From: Halosimplex amylolyticum
GTDB taxonomy: Archaea; Halobacteriota; Halobacteria; Halobacteriales; Haloarculaceae
Assembly (NCBI RefSeq): GCF_051414035.1
Contig: NZ_JBLKNW010000007.1
Coordinates: 124,001 to 188,000, forward strand
Direction: 5' to 3'
Length of the DNA: 64,000 nucleotides
Below are positions 35,691 to 44,249 of the stretch, piece by piece. Positions within the stretch are counted from its first letter, which is position 1. Each line of letters opens with the position of its first letter. The translations under genes were made by a program, and so were the position numbers. Under the pieces are notes generated by a model. That model had not been told where the DNA came from. It ran no database searches and saw only the letters and a list, made by a program, of their open reading frames with translations.

Positions 35691-36643
35691 GACTCGCCGT
35701 GCTCGGCGCCGGTGCGGTCGGCTCGTCCGTCGCGGAACTCGCCGCGGACTACGGCCACACCGTCACCGCGCTCGCCGACTCCTCGTCGGCCGCCGTCGAC
35801 CCCGACGGCATCGACGTCGCGAGCGCGCTGGCGTCCAAGCGAACCGACGACGTCGTGGGAAGCGCGTCGCTCGAAGCGGCGCTCGACGGCGAGTACGACG
35901 CTCTCGTCGAGGCGACGCCGACCACGCTCGGCGACGCCCAGCCCGGGTTCGGCCACGTCCGGACGGCGCTCGAACGCGACCGCCACGTCGTCCTCGCGAA
36001 CAAGGGGCCGGTGGCGGAGCGCTACGCCGACGTGCGCGAACTCGAACGCGAGAGCGACGGCCAGGTGCTCTTCGAGGCGACCGTCGGAGGTGCGATGCCC
36101 GTCCTGTCGACCATCGCCGACTTCGACCCCGACCACATCACCGCCGTTCGCGGCGTGCTCAACGGGACGGCCAACTTCATCCTCACGCGCATGGCCGCGG
36201 AGGGGCTCGACTACGAGCACGTCCTCGCGGAAGCCCAGGACCTGGGCGTCGCCGAGGCCGACCCGACCTTCGACGTGGAGGGGACGGACGCGGCACTCAA
36301 GTGCGTCATCGTGGCGAACGTGCTCGCCGACAACGGCCGCGAGTACACGCTCGACGACGCCGACGTCGAGGGCATCAAGGAGATCCCCGGCAGCGCGCTC
36401 GACCTCGCCACCGAGGACGGCCGGACCGTCCGGCTCATCGGCGAGGTCACGCCCGCGGGCGAGGTGCGCGTCGGCCCGCGGCTCGTCCCCGCCAACGGCA
36501 CCCTCGCCGTGACGGGCACCAACAACATCGTCCAGTTCGAGACCGAACACGCCGGCCGTCTCAACGTCTCCGGGCGCGGCGCGGGTGGGCCCGAGACCGC
36601 GACTGCGGTGCTGGCCGACGTGGGCCGCCTCGACGGCGACTGA
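35687..36643 (+). CDS. hom: homoserine dehydrogenase
   Basis: A 318-residue NAD(P)-dependent homoserine dehydrogenase without a C-terminal ACT domain. Cofactor-binding GAGAVGSSVAEL is at residues 6-17. The catalytic and substrate region is GVLNGTANFILTRM, then QDLGVAEADPTFDVEGTDA. It converts aspartate semialdehyde to homoserine for threonine and methionine. The start is GTG at 35,687, overlapping the ACT gene stop (GTGA). Confidence 0.95.
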   Translation: MRLAVLGAGAVGSSVAELAADYGHTVTALADSSSAAVDPDGIDVASALASKRTDDVVGSASLEAALDGEYDALVEATPTTLGDAQPGFGHVRTALERDRHVVLANKGPVAERYADVRELERESDGQVLFEATVGGAMPVLSTIADFDPDHITAVRGVLNGTANFILTRMAAEGLDYEHVLAEAQDLGVAEADPTFDVEGTDAALKCVIVANVLADNGREYTLDDADVEGIKEIPGSALDLATEDGRTVRLIGEVTPAGEVRVGPRLVPANGTLAVTGTNNIVQFETEHAGRLNVSGRGAGGPETATAVLADVGRLDGD

Positions 36644-36846
36644 ACTGCGTTTCTGCAGGGTTCTCGCCCGCTGTACGTCCCCTGCTCGCCAGACGGTTTC
36701 CTCACACTCGCCAGCCTGTGATCGCCTGTAGTGACTCGACGTGCGACGACCGACGCCGATCGGTGCTCGACTGGCCCGCGGTCCGTGAGAGCGGTTGTCA
36801 AATCGCAAGACGGCGCCGGGATGTCGTGGAGTCGCTATCGAAATGG

Positions 36847-36854
36847 TTTTAACA
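36847..36854 (+). promoter_or_regulatory. candidate TATA box of EF-1alpha
   Basis: TTTTAACA at 36,847-36,854 is the strongest TATA-like element in the 261-bp gap after hom. It predicts a start near 36,878 and a leader of about 27 nt before the EF-1alpha ATG. The rest of the gap has no gene. Confidence 0.45.
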
Positions 36855-36904
36855 CCAACCGCCAAAAGATTCCCACATAGCGCCTCTGCGCGTGAGATAC
36901 AACA

Positions 36905-38176
36905 ATGAGCGAAGACAAACCTCACCAGAACTTGGCCATCATCGGCCACGTTGACCACGGGAAGAGCACACTCGTCGGGCGACTGCTCTACGAGACGGGC
37001 AGCGTCCCCGAGCACGTAATCGAACAGCACAAAGAGGAAGCCGAGGAGAAGGGCAAGGGCGGCTTCGAGTTCGCCTACGTCATGGACAACCTCGCCGAGG
37101 AGCGCGAGCGCGGCGTCACCATCGACATCGCCCACCAGGAGTTCGACACCGACGAGTACTTCTTCACCATCGTCGACTGTCCGGGCCACCGCGACTTCGT
37201 CAAGAACATGATCACGGGCGCGTCCCAGGCCGACAACGCCGTGCTCGTGGTCGCCGCCGACGACGGCGTCCAGCCGCAGACCCAGGAGCACGTCTTCCTG
37301 GCCCGTACGCTGGGCATCGGCGAGATGATCATCGCCATCAACAAGATGGACCTCGTCGACTACGAGGAAGGTCGCTACCAGGAAGCCGTCGAGGAAGTCA
37401 CCGACCTGCTCAACCAGGTCCGCTTCGACACGGAGAACGCGAAGTTCATCCCCGTCTCGGCCTTCGAGGGCGACAACATCGCCAGCGAGTCCGAGAACAC
37501 CGACTGGTACGACGGCGAGATCCTGCTCGAGGCGCTCAACTCGCTGCCCGAGCCGGAGCCGCCGACGGACGCGCCGCTGCGCCTCCCGATCCAGGACGTC
37601 TACACCATCTCCGGTATCGGTACCGTCCCCGTCGGACGCGTCGAGACCGGGATGCTCAACACGGGCGACAACGTCTCCTTCCAGCCGTCTGACGTCGGTG
37701 GCGAGGTCAAGACCATCGAGATGCACCACGAAGAGGTGCCCCAGGCCGGCCCCGGTGACAACGTCGGGTTCAACGTCCGCGGCATCGGCCAGGACGACAT
37801 CCGCCGTGGCGACGTCTGCGGTCCCGCCGACGACCCGCCGTCGGTCGCCGAGACCTTCCAGGCTCGCATCGTCGTGATGCAGCACCCGTCGGTCATCACG
37901 GCCGGCTACACCCCGGTCTTCCACGCCCACACGTCCCAGGTCGCGTGTACCATCGAGTCCATCGACCAGAAGATCGACCCCGCGACGGGCGAGGCCGAGG
38001 AGGAGAACCCGGACTTCATCCAGAACGGCGACGCCGCGGTCGTCACCATCCGTCCGCAGAAACCGCTCAGCATCGAGTCCGCCAACGACATCCCGGAACT
38101 GGGTAGTTTCGCCATCCGCGACATGGGCCAGACCATCGCAGCGGGTCAGGTCATGTCCGTCAACGAGCGCGACTAA
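36905..38176 (+). CDS. tef1A: translation elongation factor EF-1 alpha
   Basis: A 423-residue GTPase delivering aminoacyl-tRNA to the ribosome. G1 is GHVDHGKST near residue 14, the switch RGVTIDIAH, G3 DCPGHRDFV and G4 NKMDLVDY. Beta-barrel domains II and III follow, with the conserved C-terminal end FAIRDMGQTIAAGQV. It forms an operon with rps10, which starts 3 bp after its stop. Confidence 0.98.
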   Translation: MSEDKPHQNLAIIGHVDHGKSTLVGRLLYETGSVPEHVIEQHKEEAEEKGKGGFEFAYVMDNLAEERERGVTIDIAHQEFDTDEYFFTIVDCPGHRDFVKNMITGASQADNAVLVVAADDGVQPQTQEHVFLARTLGIGEMIIAINKMDLVDYEEGRYQEAVEEVTDLLNQVRFDTENAKFIPVSAFEGDNIASESENTDWYDGEILLEALNSLPEPEPPTDAPLRLPIQDVYTISGIGTVPVGRVETGMLNTGDNVSFQPSDVGGEVKTIEMHHEEVPQAGPGDNVGFNVRGIGQDDIRRGDVCGPADDPPSVAETFQARIVVMQHPSVITAGYTPVFHAHTSQVACTIESIDQKIDPATGEAEEENPDFIQNGDAAVVTIRPQKPLSIESANDIPELGSFAIRDMGQTIAAGQVMSVNERD

Positions 38177-38179
38177 CTC

Positions 38180-38488
38180 ATGCAGCAAGCACGCGTCAGG
38201 CTGGCCGGTACCAGCCCCGAAGACCTCGACTCGATCTGCGGCGAGGTCAACGACATCGCCAACAAGACCGGCGTCGAGCTGTCGGGGCCCATCCCGCTCC
38301 CGACCAAGACGCTCGAGGTCCCCACTCGCAAGTCCCCCGACGGCGAGGGGACGGCGACGTGGGAGCACTGGGAGATGCGCGTCCACAAGCGTCTCATCGA
38401 CATCGACGCCGACGAACGCGCGCTGCGCCAGCTGATGCGCATTCAGGTCCCGAACGACGTCTCCATCGAGATCGTCCTCGAGGACTAG
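38180..38488 (+). CDS. rpsJ: 30S ribosomal protein S10
   Basis: A 102-residue uS10. Markers are IPLPTKTLEVPTRKSPDGEG and MRVHKRLIDIDADERALRQL, and the end IQVPNDVSIEIVLED is typical of archaea. Co-transcribed with EF-1alpha, as in other archaea. Confidence 0.97.
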   Translation: MQQARVRLAGTSPEDLDSICGEVNDIANKTGVELSGPIPLPTKTLEVPTRKSPDGEGTATWEHWEMRVHKRLIDIDADERALRQLMRIQVPNDVSIEIVLED

Positions 38489-38612
38489 AGAGGGGTCGGC
38501 GGCCCGCGCCGCCGCAGTCGCCCGGTCGCCCGACGGCGACACCGTGTGACTGATTCCCGAAGCCGCTCTCACGCGCAGGACTTATCCCCTCTGCGCTGCG
38601 AGCGATATACGC

Positions 38613-38684
38613 GGGCTCGTAGATCAGCGGTAGATCGCTTCCTTCGCAAGGAAGAGGCCCGGGGTTCAAATCCCCGCGAGTCCA
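38613..38684 (+). tRNA. tRNA-Ala (CGC)
   Basis: A 72-nt tRNA. Acceptor arms are GGGCTCG/CGAGTCC with discriminator A. The anticodon stem CTTCC/GGAAG encloses TTCGCAA, giving anticodon CGC. The T arm is CGGGG TTCAAAT CCCCG. CCA is not encoded. TATA-like GCGATATAC precedes it. Its 3' end is repeated downstream at 38,740, 39,490-39,572 and 44,250-44,333. Confidence 0.95.
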
Positions 38685-38748
38685 CTCACTTCGTTCGTTC
38701 CCTCGCGTGGTCTCACTCGCTACGCTCGCGAGACCCCCGCGAGTCCAC
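38672..38748 (+). repeat. tRNA-Ala 3'-end repeat, copy 1
   Basis: A 77-bp unit starting inside the tRNA (CCCCGCGAGTCCA), continuing CTCACTTCGTTCG...GTCTCACTCGCTACGCTCGCG and ending AGACCCCCGCGAGTCCAC. The tRNA acceptor end therefore occurs at both edges. Two related copies lie 0.8 and 5.6 kb downstream. Confidence 0.85.
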
Positions 38749-38901
38749 TACACCGTTTCTTTCCCGCGAACTATCCGGTTAGTCGCCGGTATTGCGGTTC
38801 TTACGGAAACTTACTCTCGCACGGGTAACGAAAATATCGCCGTCTCAGATCGAATTGATTCGGAGCCTCGAACTCCGTCCGATTGGCTCGACGCGCAGTC
38901 G

Positions 38902-39153
38902 CTACGCGTGTTCGTCTATCCATCGACACCATGCCTCGAAGTCTTCGGCACCGCACTGGTCGGCTATCGAGTGAAGCGTCCCCGTCGGGATCTCGTCTTC
39001 CGACTTCATCGGGACAGTCACCGTTCGAACCTCGTCGGTGTCCGGACTCTCCCACCGAAGTTGGAGGTGACTCCCAGTTCGTCCAGCCCTCCGATAGCCG
39101 TGATTTCGCAGGACTTTCGCTATTTCGTGCCCGGAAAACTGCGTGCGGACCAT
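38902..39153 (-). CDS. hicA: HicA-type toxin
   Basis: An 83-residue HicA/YcfA-like mRNA interferase with the small double-stranded RNA-binding fold. The catalytic His is H29 in AGRTGSHLQLRW, followed by VRTVTVPMKSEDEIPTGTLH and a C-terminal helix ending DEHA. The family cleaves mRNA when unrestrained. The antitoxin gene lies 6 bp upstream, so hicB is translated first. A decayed relative is at 43,618-43,818. Confidence 0.85.
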   Translation of the reverse strand: MVRTQFSGHEIAKVLRNHGYRRAGRTGSHLQLRWESPDTDEVRTVTVPMKSEDEIPTGTLHSIADQCGAEDFEAWCRWIDEHA

Positions 39154-39159
39154 CGGCGT

Positions 39160-39420
39160 CTACTGCAGGAAGTCCGGAAGTTCCTCGTCCCCTTCGTTCT
39201 CCGGATCGAGACCCCACTCTTCGAGGTCCTCGTCGGACACCGGCTCGCCGCCGCCCTCGTGGAGTGTCAGGGCTTCGGCGAGCATCCGAAGGGCCTCAGC
39301 CTTCGTGTCTCCGAAGGAAGCGACCCCCGTCTCGATGTCTCTGGCGGTTATCGAGCCGTCGTCCTCGTGGATGAACTCCACTCCCTCCCCGTCGGAATCG
39401 TCGTGGGCTCTCGTCGCCAT
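39160..39420 (-). CDS. hicB: HicB-type antitoxin
   Basis: An 86-residue acidic protein of the HicB family. A partial RNase H-like fold (IHEDDGSITARDIETGVASF, then KAEALRMLAEALTLHEGG) is followed by an acidic tail. No DNA-binding domain is visible, so autoregulation, if any, needs another factor. It is upstream of and coupled to hicA. GGTTTTTGTC (minus strand, about 39,447-39,456) gives a plausible leaderless promoter. Confidence 0.85.
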   Translation of the reverse strand: MATRAHDDSDGEGVEFIHEDDGSITARDIETGVASFGDTKAEALRMLAEALTLHEGGGEPVSDEDLEEWGLDPENEGDEELPDFLQ

Positions 39421-39490
39421 ACGAGCGGACCTTGCGTGGACTCGGACAAAAACCTTCGGTCGGGATATTCGGCCTCACGGGTGGCTCCTA

Positions 39491-39572
39491 CCCTGCGAGT
39501 CCATCCTCACTTCGTTCGGTCGTTTCCTCGCGAGGTCTCACTCACTACGTTCGCGAGACCCCCGCGAGTCCA
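39491..39572 (+). repeat. tRNA-Ala 3'-end repeat, copy 2
   Basis: An 82-bp relative of copy 1: CCCTGCGAGTCCAT at the left edge, CTCACTTCGTTCGGTCG, GGTCTCACTCACTACGTTCG, and GAGACCCCCGCGAGTCCAT at the right edge. It closes a 0.8-kb module that carries only hicB-hicA. Confidence 0.85.
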
Positions 39573-39744
39573 TTCCGATCCTCACGCGATTCCGAGAAAG
39601 TCGAACTTTCCGCAGACTGCGTTCGGACTCTGGGTTTCGAGGACGTCCGATTCTCGGATACCTCCCTCACGGAGATCGACTCCGCAACCGCCGAACGAGA
39701 GGCGATTCTGGACGTGGTGCACAACCTGGCAGCGGTGATGGGGA

Positions 39745-41502
39745 TTACGTGGTCCTGACGGGCACGGCCGGTCTCTCGGTTCCGATAGTTGACTTCTCGA
39801 CGACGAGGCCTTCGAGGGCGAGGACGTCGAGTCCCATCCCGAAGAAGTCCTTCAGCGCTTCCGTCGGCGTCGTGACGATGGGCTCGGCGTGGTCGTTGAA
39901 CGATGTGTTGAGGAGGACCGGAACGCCGGTGATGTCGGCGAACTTCGAGATGAGGCGGTGGTACCGCGGGTTCTGTCGCTGGTCGACAGTCTGCGGGCGT
40001 GTCGTGTCGTCGGCCGGGTGCAGAACGGCCTGGATCTCGTCGCGCCTGGCCGGGTCCACGTCGAACGCCGAGATCATAAACGGGGCTGCTTCGCCGTCGA
40101 CGAGGTACTCGTCTGCTGCCGCTTCCAGCATCGAGGGGGCGAACGGCCGCCACTCCTCGCGGTGTTTGACGAACCGGTTCACGCGGTCACGGGACTCGAC
40201 GGTCCGCGGATCGGCGAGGATGCTCCGGTTCCCGAGCGCCCGGGGACCGAGTTCGAGGCGGCCGTCGAACCACCCGACCAGGTCGCCGTCAGCCAGACGT
40301 TCGGCGACGACACGCTCGGTGTCCTCGGGCTCGCTGTACGGGATCTTGTTCCGCTTCAGGAGGTCTCGAATCTCGTCGGCGTCGTACTCCGGGCCGTAGT
40401 ACACAGTTTCGAGTCGCGGTACTTCCGCGGGGGACCGCTCGAGCAGGCCCGCACCGACGGCGAGGCCGGCGTCGTGCGCTACTGGCTGAACGAAGACGTC
40501 CTCGACGGCGTCTGACTCGCGGAGTCGCTTGTTCAGTTTGCAGTTGAGGGCGACGCCGCCGGCGAGCGAGAGGTTGTCGCTGCCCACCGTCTCGGTGTGC
40601 TCCTCGACGATACCGAGCACCGTCTCCTCGAGGAGTTTCTGTGCAGTGTACGCCAGGTCCTTCTCCCACTGGGAGAACTCCCCCGACGTCTCGGTCCGAT
40701 CGCGGTCGAACGCCGCCTCCAGGCGGCGGACGCCGTGTCCTGTCCCCCAGCGACGGGTGAGTTCCGTGACGTCGTAGTCGACGCCCGTGTCGATCAGCGA
40801 CCGGAGCGTTCGCTCGATAGACGGGTTCTCGTTCCCGTAGGGTGCGAGCCCCATCACCTTCCCCTCGCCGTTGAACATCCGGTAGCCGAGGTACTCGGTG
40901 ACGATGGCGAAAAAGAGGCCGAGGCTGTTGGGGTGCGTATAGGTGCGGACGCGTTCGAGGCCCTCCGCGTCGCCGCACCACACCACCGTCGAGTCGTACT
41001 CTCCCTTGGCGTCGACGGTGAGCACGAGCGACCGTTCGAAGCCGGACGGATGGAAGGCGCTCGCGGCGTGACAGGCGTGATGAGACCGCGTCTCGACCGG
41101 TGGGACGGAATCGCCGAGCGCGGCCAGCCTGGACTCGACCTCACGCGTCGGGAAGAACCGGCTCTTCACCTGGGTCTTCACGAGGGACTCGGCGGACGTG
41201 AGCGTCCGGACTGCGCCGTCCACGCGGAGCATGTCCCGCACGTAGTGCGGAATCAGTTTCGACCGGAGAGACGGGTCGTAGGGCAGAAGCACCCGGTCGA
41301 CCTCCGACAGGGCGAGGTCGCGGTAGTCGAGACACGACTGGATCGCCCGCTCCGGGAACGTATCGACCGCATGTTTCCGGCGTGTGAGCCGTTCCTCCTC
41401 GATCCCGTAGACGAGGCGTCCGTCTTCGAAGAGGACGGCGCTCGGGTCGTGCTGTCCGTACAGACCGATCGCCGGCTTGAACGCGAGCGTGTACCCGGAC
41501 AT
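39745..41502 (-). CDS. NodU/TobZ-family carbamoyltransferase
   Basis: A 585-residue O-carbamoyltransferase. The N-terminal Kae1-like ASKHA domain binds carbamoyl adenylate (DPSAVLFEDGRLVYGIEEER, HHACHAASAF, LSLAGGVALNCKLN), and the C-terminal domain has GRLELGPRALGNRSILADPR and FVKHREEWRPFAPS. Family members transfer a carbamoyl group to a hydroxyl of a sugar or antibiotic precursor. The acceptor is unknown; a surface glycan is possible. It lies 2 bp after a Tat lipoprotein gene and forms an operon with it, inside the tRNA-Ala repeat region. The 172 bp before it (39,573-39,744) contain a short unassigned frame. Confidence 0.9.
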   Translation of the reverse strand: MSGYTLAFKPAIGLYGQHDPSAVLFEDGRLVYGIEEERLTRRKHAVDTFPERAIQSCLDYRDLALSEVDRVLLPYDPSLRSKLIPHYVRDMLRVDGAVRTLTSAESLVKTQVKSRFFPTREVESRLAALGDSVPPVETRSHHACHAASAFHPSGFERSLVLTVDAKGEYDSTVVWCGDAEGLERVRTYTHPNSLGLFFAIVTEYLGYRMFNGEGKVMGLAPYGNENPSIERTLRSLIDTGVDYDVTELTRRWGTGHGVRRLEAAFDRDRTETSGEFSQWEKDLAYTAQKLLEETVLGIVEEHTETVGSDNLSLAGGVALNCKLNKRLRESDAVEDVFVQPVAHDAGLAVGAGLLERSPAEVPRLETVYYGPEYDADEIRDLLKRNKIPYSEPEDTERVVAERLADGDLVGWFDGRLELGPRALGNRSILADPRTVESRDRVNRFVKHREEWRPFAPSMLEAAADEYLVDGEAAPFMISAFDVDPARRDEIQAVLHPADDTTRPQTVDQRQNPRYHRLISKFADITGVPVLLNTSFNDHAEPIVTTPTEALKDFFGMGLDVLALEGLVVEKSTIGTERPAVPVRTT

Positions 41503-41504
41503 GC

Positions 41505-42569
41505 TCAGTGTTCGTTGTCGGGAGCGTTCGCGGTGTGGACGTACACCCAGACGATGTCGCCGTCCTGCAGCGTGTACGAGGTGGGATCGACGGGCGTGGT
41601 ACGCTGGCGGGCGATGATCTGCGTCGCGTCGGCGGTCTCGCGGTAGGTCCCCGCGAGGGCGTCGCCGGACTCGTACCTGACCACGTGGCCCCCGTCACTG
41701 CGGTCGTACGAGAGGTTCGGAACGGTCGCGAGCGCGTGCTCCAGTGTCACCGGATCGCCCGCGCTGTACCAGGTGTAGGGCTCGCCGTCGTCCCGGCACT
41801 CGAACCGGTCCGAACCGGCTTGCCGTGCGGCCGATCCGAACTCGAGCCGGCGGTTGTTCACGTCGACGACGAGTTTGCCGCTGCGCTCGTCGGTGCCGGA
41901 CTCGGTGCCCTCCTCGGTCTGGACGGTGACCCAGAAGTTGTCGTCGTGGCGGACCTCGTACGTCGTCGGATCGATCCGCTCTGTCCCACGGTGGATCGCG
42001 ACGTCCGTCCCGGCCCGGGAGGCGTCGTACGTCGTCCCCTCGTAGGTGACGCGGTGCGCGCCGTCGCGTCGTTCGTAGCCGATATCCGGTAACAGATTCA
42101 GGGCCCGCTGAAACGTGACGATCCGCTTCTCGTTACTCCACTCGTTCGGGCCGTGTGCCCCGTCGTGGAAGTGAAAGTACACCGTCTCCGGGTGCTCGTC
42201 TTCGATGGTGTCCAGGTAGTATTTCGGCTGGTCGAAGTCGACGAGTTCGCCGTCGATCTCGAAGAAGAGCCGTCCGTGCCAGTGGTTCTGCTTGTAACCG
42301 GGCCCGGCCTCGGTTGCTGTCGGAGCGGGAGTTTCGGTGTCGGTCGCGGCCCTGGTCTCGGTCGCCGTCTTGGTCTCGGTCCTGGTCATCGTCTCGGTCT
42401 CCGAGGGCGTGACGGCGCCCTCGGTCTCCGTGGCCGTCGAGTCGCTCTCTGTCGGTGACGAGCCGGTCGACTCGGTGCCCCTCTCGGTGAGGCCGGAACA
42501 CCCGGCCAGTCCAACGAGAGACCCGGTGCCGAGCAGTACCCGCCGCCGGGTCACTCGCCGGTCCGTCAT
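41505..42569 (-). CDS. Tat lipoprotein with tandemly duplicated domain
   Basis: A 354-residue exported protein. The Tat motif RRVTRRRVLLG is at residues 4-14 and the lipobox Cys at 24 (LVGLAGC). A T/E/S-rich linker (about 30-90), probably glycosylated, precedes two related domains. Domain 1 (about 95-220) has LLPDIGYERRDGAHRVTYEG and DPTTYEVRHDDNFWVTVQT. Domain 2 (about 230-350) has TVPNLSYDRSDGGHVVRYES and DPTSYTLQDGDIVWVYVHT. The repeats imply an internal duplication. Family unknown. It is first in an operon with the carbamoyltransferase, so it may be an acceptor, sensor or carrier for the carbamoylated product. Confidence 0.8.
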   Translation of the reverse strand: MTDRRVTRRRVLLGTGSLVGLAGCSGLTERGTESTGSSPTESDSTATETEGAVTPSETETMTRTETKTATETRAATDTETPAPTATEAGPGYKQNHWHGRLFFEIDGELVDFDQPKYYLDTIEDEHPETVYFHFHDGAHGPNEWSNEKRIVTFQRALNLLPDIGYERRDGAHRVTYEGTTYDASRAGTDVAIHRGTERIDPTTYEVRHDDNFWVTVQTEEGTESGTDERSGKLVVDVNNRRLEFGSAARQAGSDRFECRDDGEPYTWYSAGDPVTLEHALATVPNLSYDRSDGGHVVRYESGDALAGTYRETADATQIIARQRTTPVDPTSYTLQDGDIVWVYVHTANAPDNEH

Positions 42570-42945
42570 CGGTTCACCCTCGCGTCGAGTGCGTTCGGTC
42601 TCCCCTCCCGTGTAGCGCGTGACTCGGCTGACCCACCATCCGGGTGTACGTTCCCCACGGGGACGGAGCGGCCCGGCCGCTCAGTCGATCCACGTTCGTC
42701 GCTCCATCGGCTGGTCCGCGTCACAGCAATCGTACGAATGTCGCGTCGGGCAGTCACTGTGTCCGGACAGAGGCGACTGTTCAGAATAAATACGCCAGCG
42801 CGTTCGCACTGGCTGCAAACGCTCGGATCGTCCGTGCCCGGGCCAGTGGTCGGACGCGCGATCGACACCTGCCAGGCGGTTCGTCCGACGGGCCGACCGG
42901 TTTAGCCGGCGGGTAAGTATATCTTCGGCAGTCCTACTCTCTCCC
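42570..42945. other. divergent intergenic region, promoters only
   Basis: A 376-bp gap. On the right, TAAGTATATCT (42,914-42,924) is a good TATA box about 27 bp before the GTG at 42,946. On the left, GAGGGTGA lies 4 bp before the lipoprotein ATG on the minus strand and can act as ribosome-binding site. I see no supported gene. Confidence 0.5.
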
Positions 42946-43305
42946 GTGGCCGAAGCAGAGCGACCGGACGATCGGATCATCGACATGCTCAGTGACGACA
43001 TCGGCAAGCACATCCTCATGGCGACCGACCAGCAGGCGATGTCGGCTCAGCGGCTGGAAGGCCACTGTGACGCATCGCTCGCGACGATCTACCGACGTAT
43101 CGAAGACCTACTCGACGTCGGACTCCTCCGTGAACGAGTCGAGATCCAGGCCGACGGCAACCACTACAGGCGGTTCGAGTCGAACCTCGACCGACTCGCT
43201 GTCACCCTCGAAGACGGGAACCTCGATATCGACGTCGAAAGACGCAACGACGCACCAGACCGCTTCCGCGCTATCTGGGACGCGATGCAATCGGGGTGGA
43301 AGTAG
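42946..43305 (+). CDS. winged-helix transcriptional regulator
   Basis: A 119-residue ArsR-like regulator. A winged helix covers residues 15-75 (MSAQRLEGHCDASLATIYRR is the recognition region), followed by a wing with NHYRRFESNLDRL and a C-terminal helix. The start is GTG at 42,946 with a TATA box 27 bp upstream. The next gene, a DUF7521 membrane protein, overlaps or abuts its stop. The same pairing occurs again at 50,221-50,798. Confidence 0.85.
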   Translation: MAEAERPDDRIIDMLSDDIGKHILMATDQQAMSAQRLEGHCDASLATIYRRIEDLLDVGLLRERVEIQADGNHYRRFESNLDRLAVTLEDGNLDIDVERRNDAPDRFRAIWDAMQSGWK

Positions 43306-43616
43306 TGTTCGTCGGACTCCTTCTCGCGAAAGCTGCCATCGTCTCGCTCGGTCTGTTCGTCGCGTTTCAGGGCTATCGAGCGGCGAAGCGAGAGCGGAGC
43401 CAGCGACTGCTCGTGGTGGCCGGCGGGTTCACGTTCCTGAGCGTCGGCTCGGTCATCGAGGGGATCTGTTACAACGTGTTCCAGCTATCGACGCTACATT
43501 CGGGCGTGATCCAGACGTGTTTCGCCGGACTGGGGATGACGTTCATCGCCCTCTCCCTGTTCGTCCCGGGAGTAACCGCCGAGGCGCCCGACGGCATTCG
43601 GCGGCAGGCCGACTAG
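43296..43616 (+). CDS. DUF7521-like small membrane protein
   Basis: A protein of 106 residues with three predicted membrane helices (about 4-24, 38-60 and 72-95) and a basic loop AAKRERSQR after the first. The pattern matches small haloarchaeal DUF7521 proteins encoded next to winged-helix regulators. The start is uncertain: GTG 43,296 or the in-frame GTG 43,305, which overlaps the upstream TAG (TAGTG). It may be a membrane partner that controls, or is controlled by, the regulator. Confidence 0.75.
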   Translation: MEVVFVGLLLAKAAIVSLGLFVAFQGYRAAKRERSQRLLVVAGGFTFLSVGSVIEGICYNVFQLSTLHSGVIQTCFAGLGMTFIALSLFVPGVTAEAPDGIRRQAD

Positions 43617-43617
43617 C

Positions 43618-43818
43618 ATCGTCGCCGGACTGATCGGCGACGTTCCGGAGCGTCCCGACTCGGATACCGTCGTGCATCGGGACGCTCACGACTCGGACGT
43701 CGTCTTCGTTCGAGGGATGTTCGTACCGGAGTTTCACGTGGCTCCCCGTGCGGTCGACGACGTGAAATCGATTCTCCGCCAGCGCCGCGACGCCCTCTCG
43801 CCCGGAGAAATCAGTTCG
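43618..43818 (-). pseudogene. decayed HicA toxin gene
   Basis: A minus-strand reading recovers most of a HicA: FSGRE, then DRTGSHVKLRYEHP with the catalytic His, then DVRVVSVPMHDG and TLRNVADQSGDD. It lines up with the intact HicA at 38,902-39,153. The start codon is lost (a stop lies nine codons before FSG and no ATG/GTG replaces it), and the last dozen residues are missing, replaced by unrelated codons next to the DUF7521 stop. Confidence 0.75.
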
Positions 43819-43827
43819 CGCTCGTCG

Positions 43828-44122
43828 TCACTGCACGGAATCGGGCAGTTCGCCGTTCTCGACGCGAGCGGCCGACACCTCGTCGGGGTCGATACCCAGA
43901 TCTCGCGAGGCCTCGCGTTCCGCTTCCGGAGTGTCGATGGACTCACCGGTCTCTCCGTGATGGAGCGCGACCGCTTCGTCAATACCTGCAAGCGTGTTCC
44001 CGCGTCTCACCTTGGGTAGTCACGCCAGTCTCTACGCGGGTGATGACCCAACCATCGCCCTCGCGCCACATACGGATCTCGTCTTCGTGGTCGAGATCGC
44101 CGTCGCGCGTGGAACTAGCCAT
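43828..44122 (-). pseudogene. frameshifted HicB antitoxin gene
   Basis: A minus-strand HicB relative beginning MASSTRDGDLDHEDEIRMW at 44,122, with DGWVITRVETGVTTQGETREHA. It breaks by frameshift near 43,990-44,000 and resumes as LAGIDEAVALHHGETGES to a stop at 43,828. It aligns with the intact HicB (GVASFGDTKAEALRMLAEAL). It sits 9 bp upstream of the HicA remnant, the same order and spacing as the live pair. Confidence 0.75.
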
Positions 44123-44249
44123 CTGAGTGACGGTAACGCCCACTGCCGAATACGCGTTCGAGGACCCGGGTTCGTTCCGACTGAATACCTCGATACCGGT
44201 TCCGAAGACGGTCAGGGACCGATCCATTCAGCGGATTCGAACGCTCCTG

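Noticed and set aside
38790..38840. Resemblance of TTACTCTCGCACG to the aEF-2 hairpin loop
   Set aside because: Only about 13 bases match and the left arm of the hairpin is missing, so it may be chance.
39432..39758. Plus-strand 108-codon frame across tRNA-Ala repeat copy 2
   Set aside because: The first half is repeat sequence; the second half (DSATAEREAILDVVHNLAA) looks protein-like but has no start of its own and no known family, so it is only noted.
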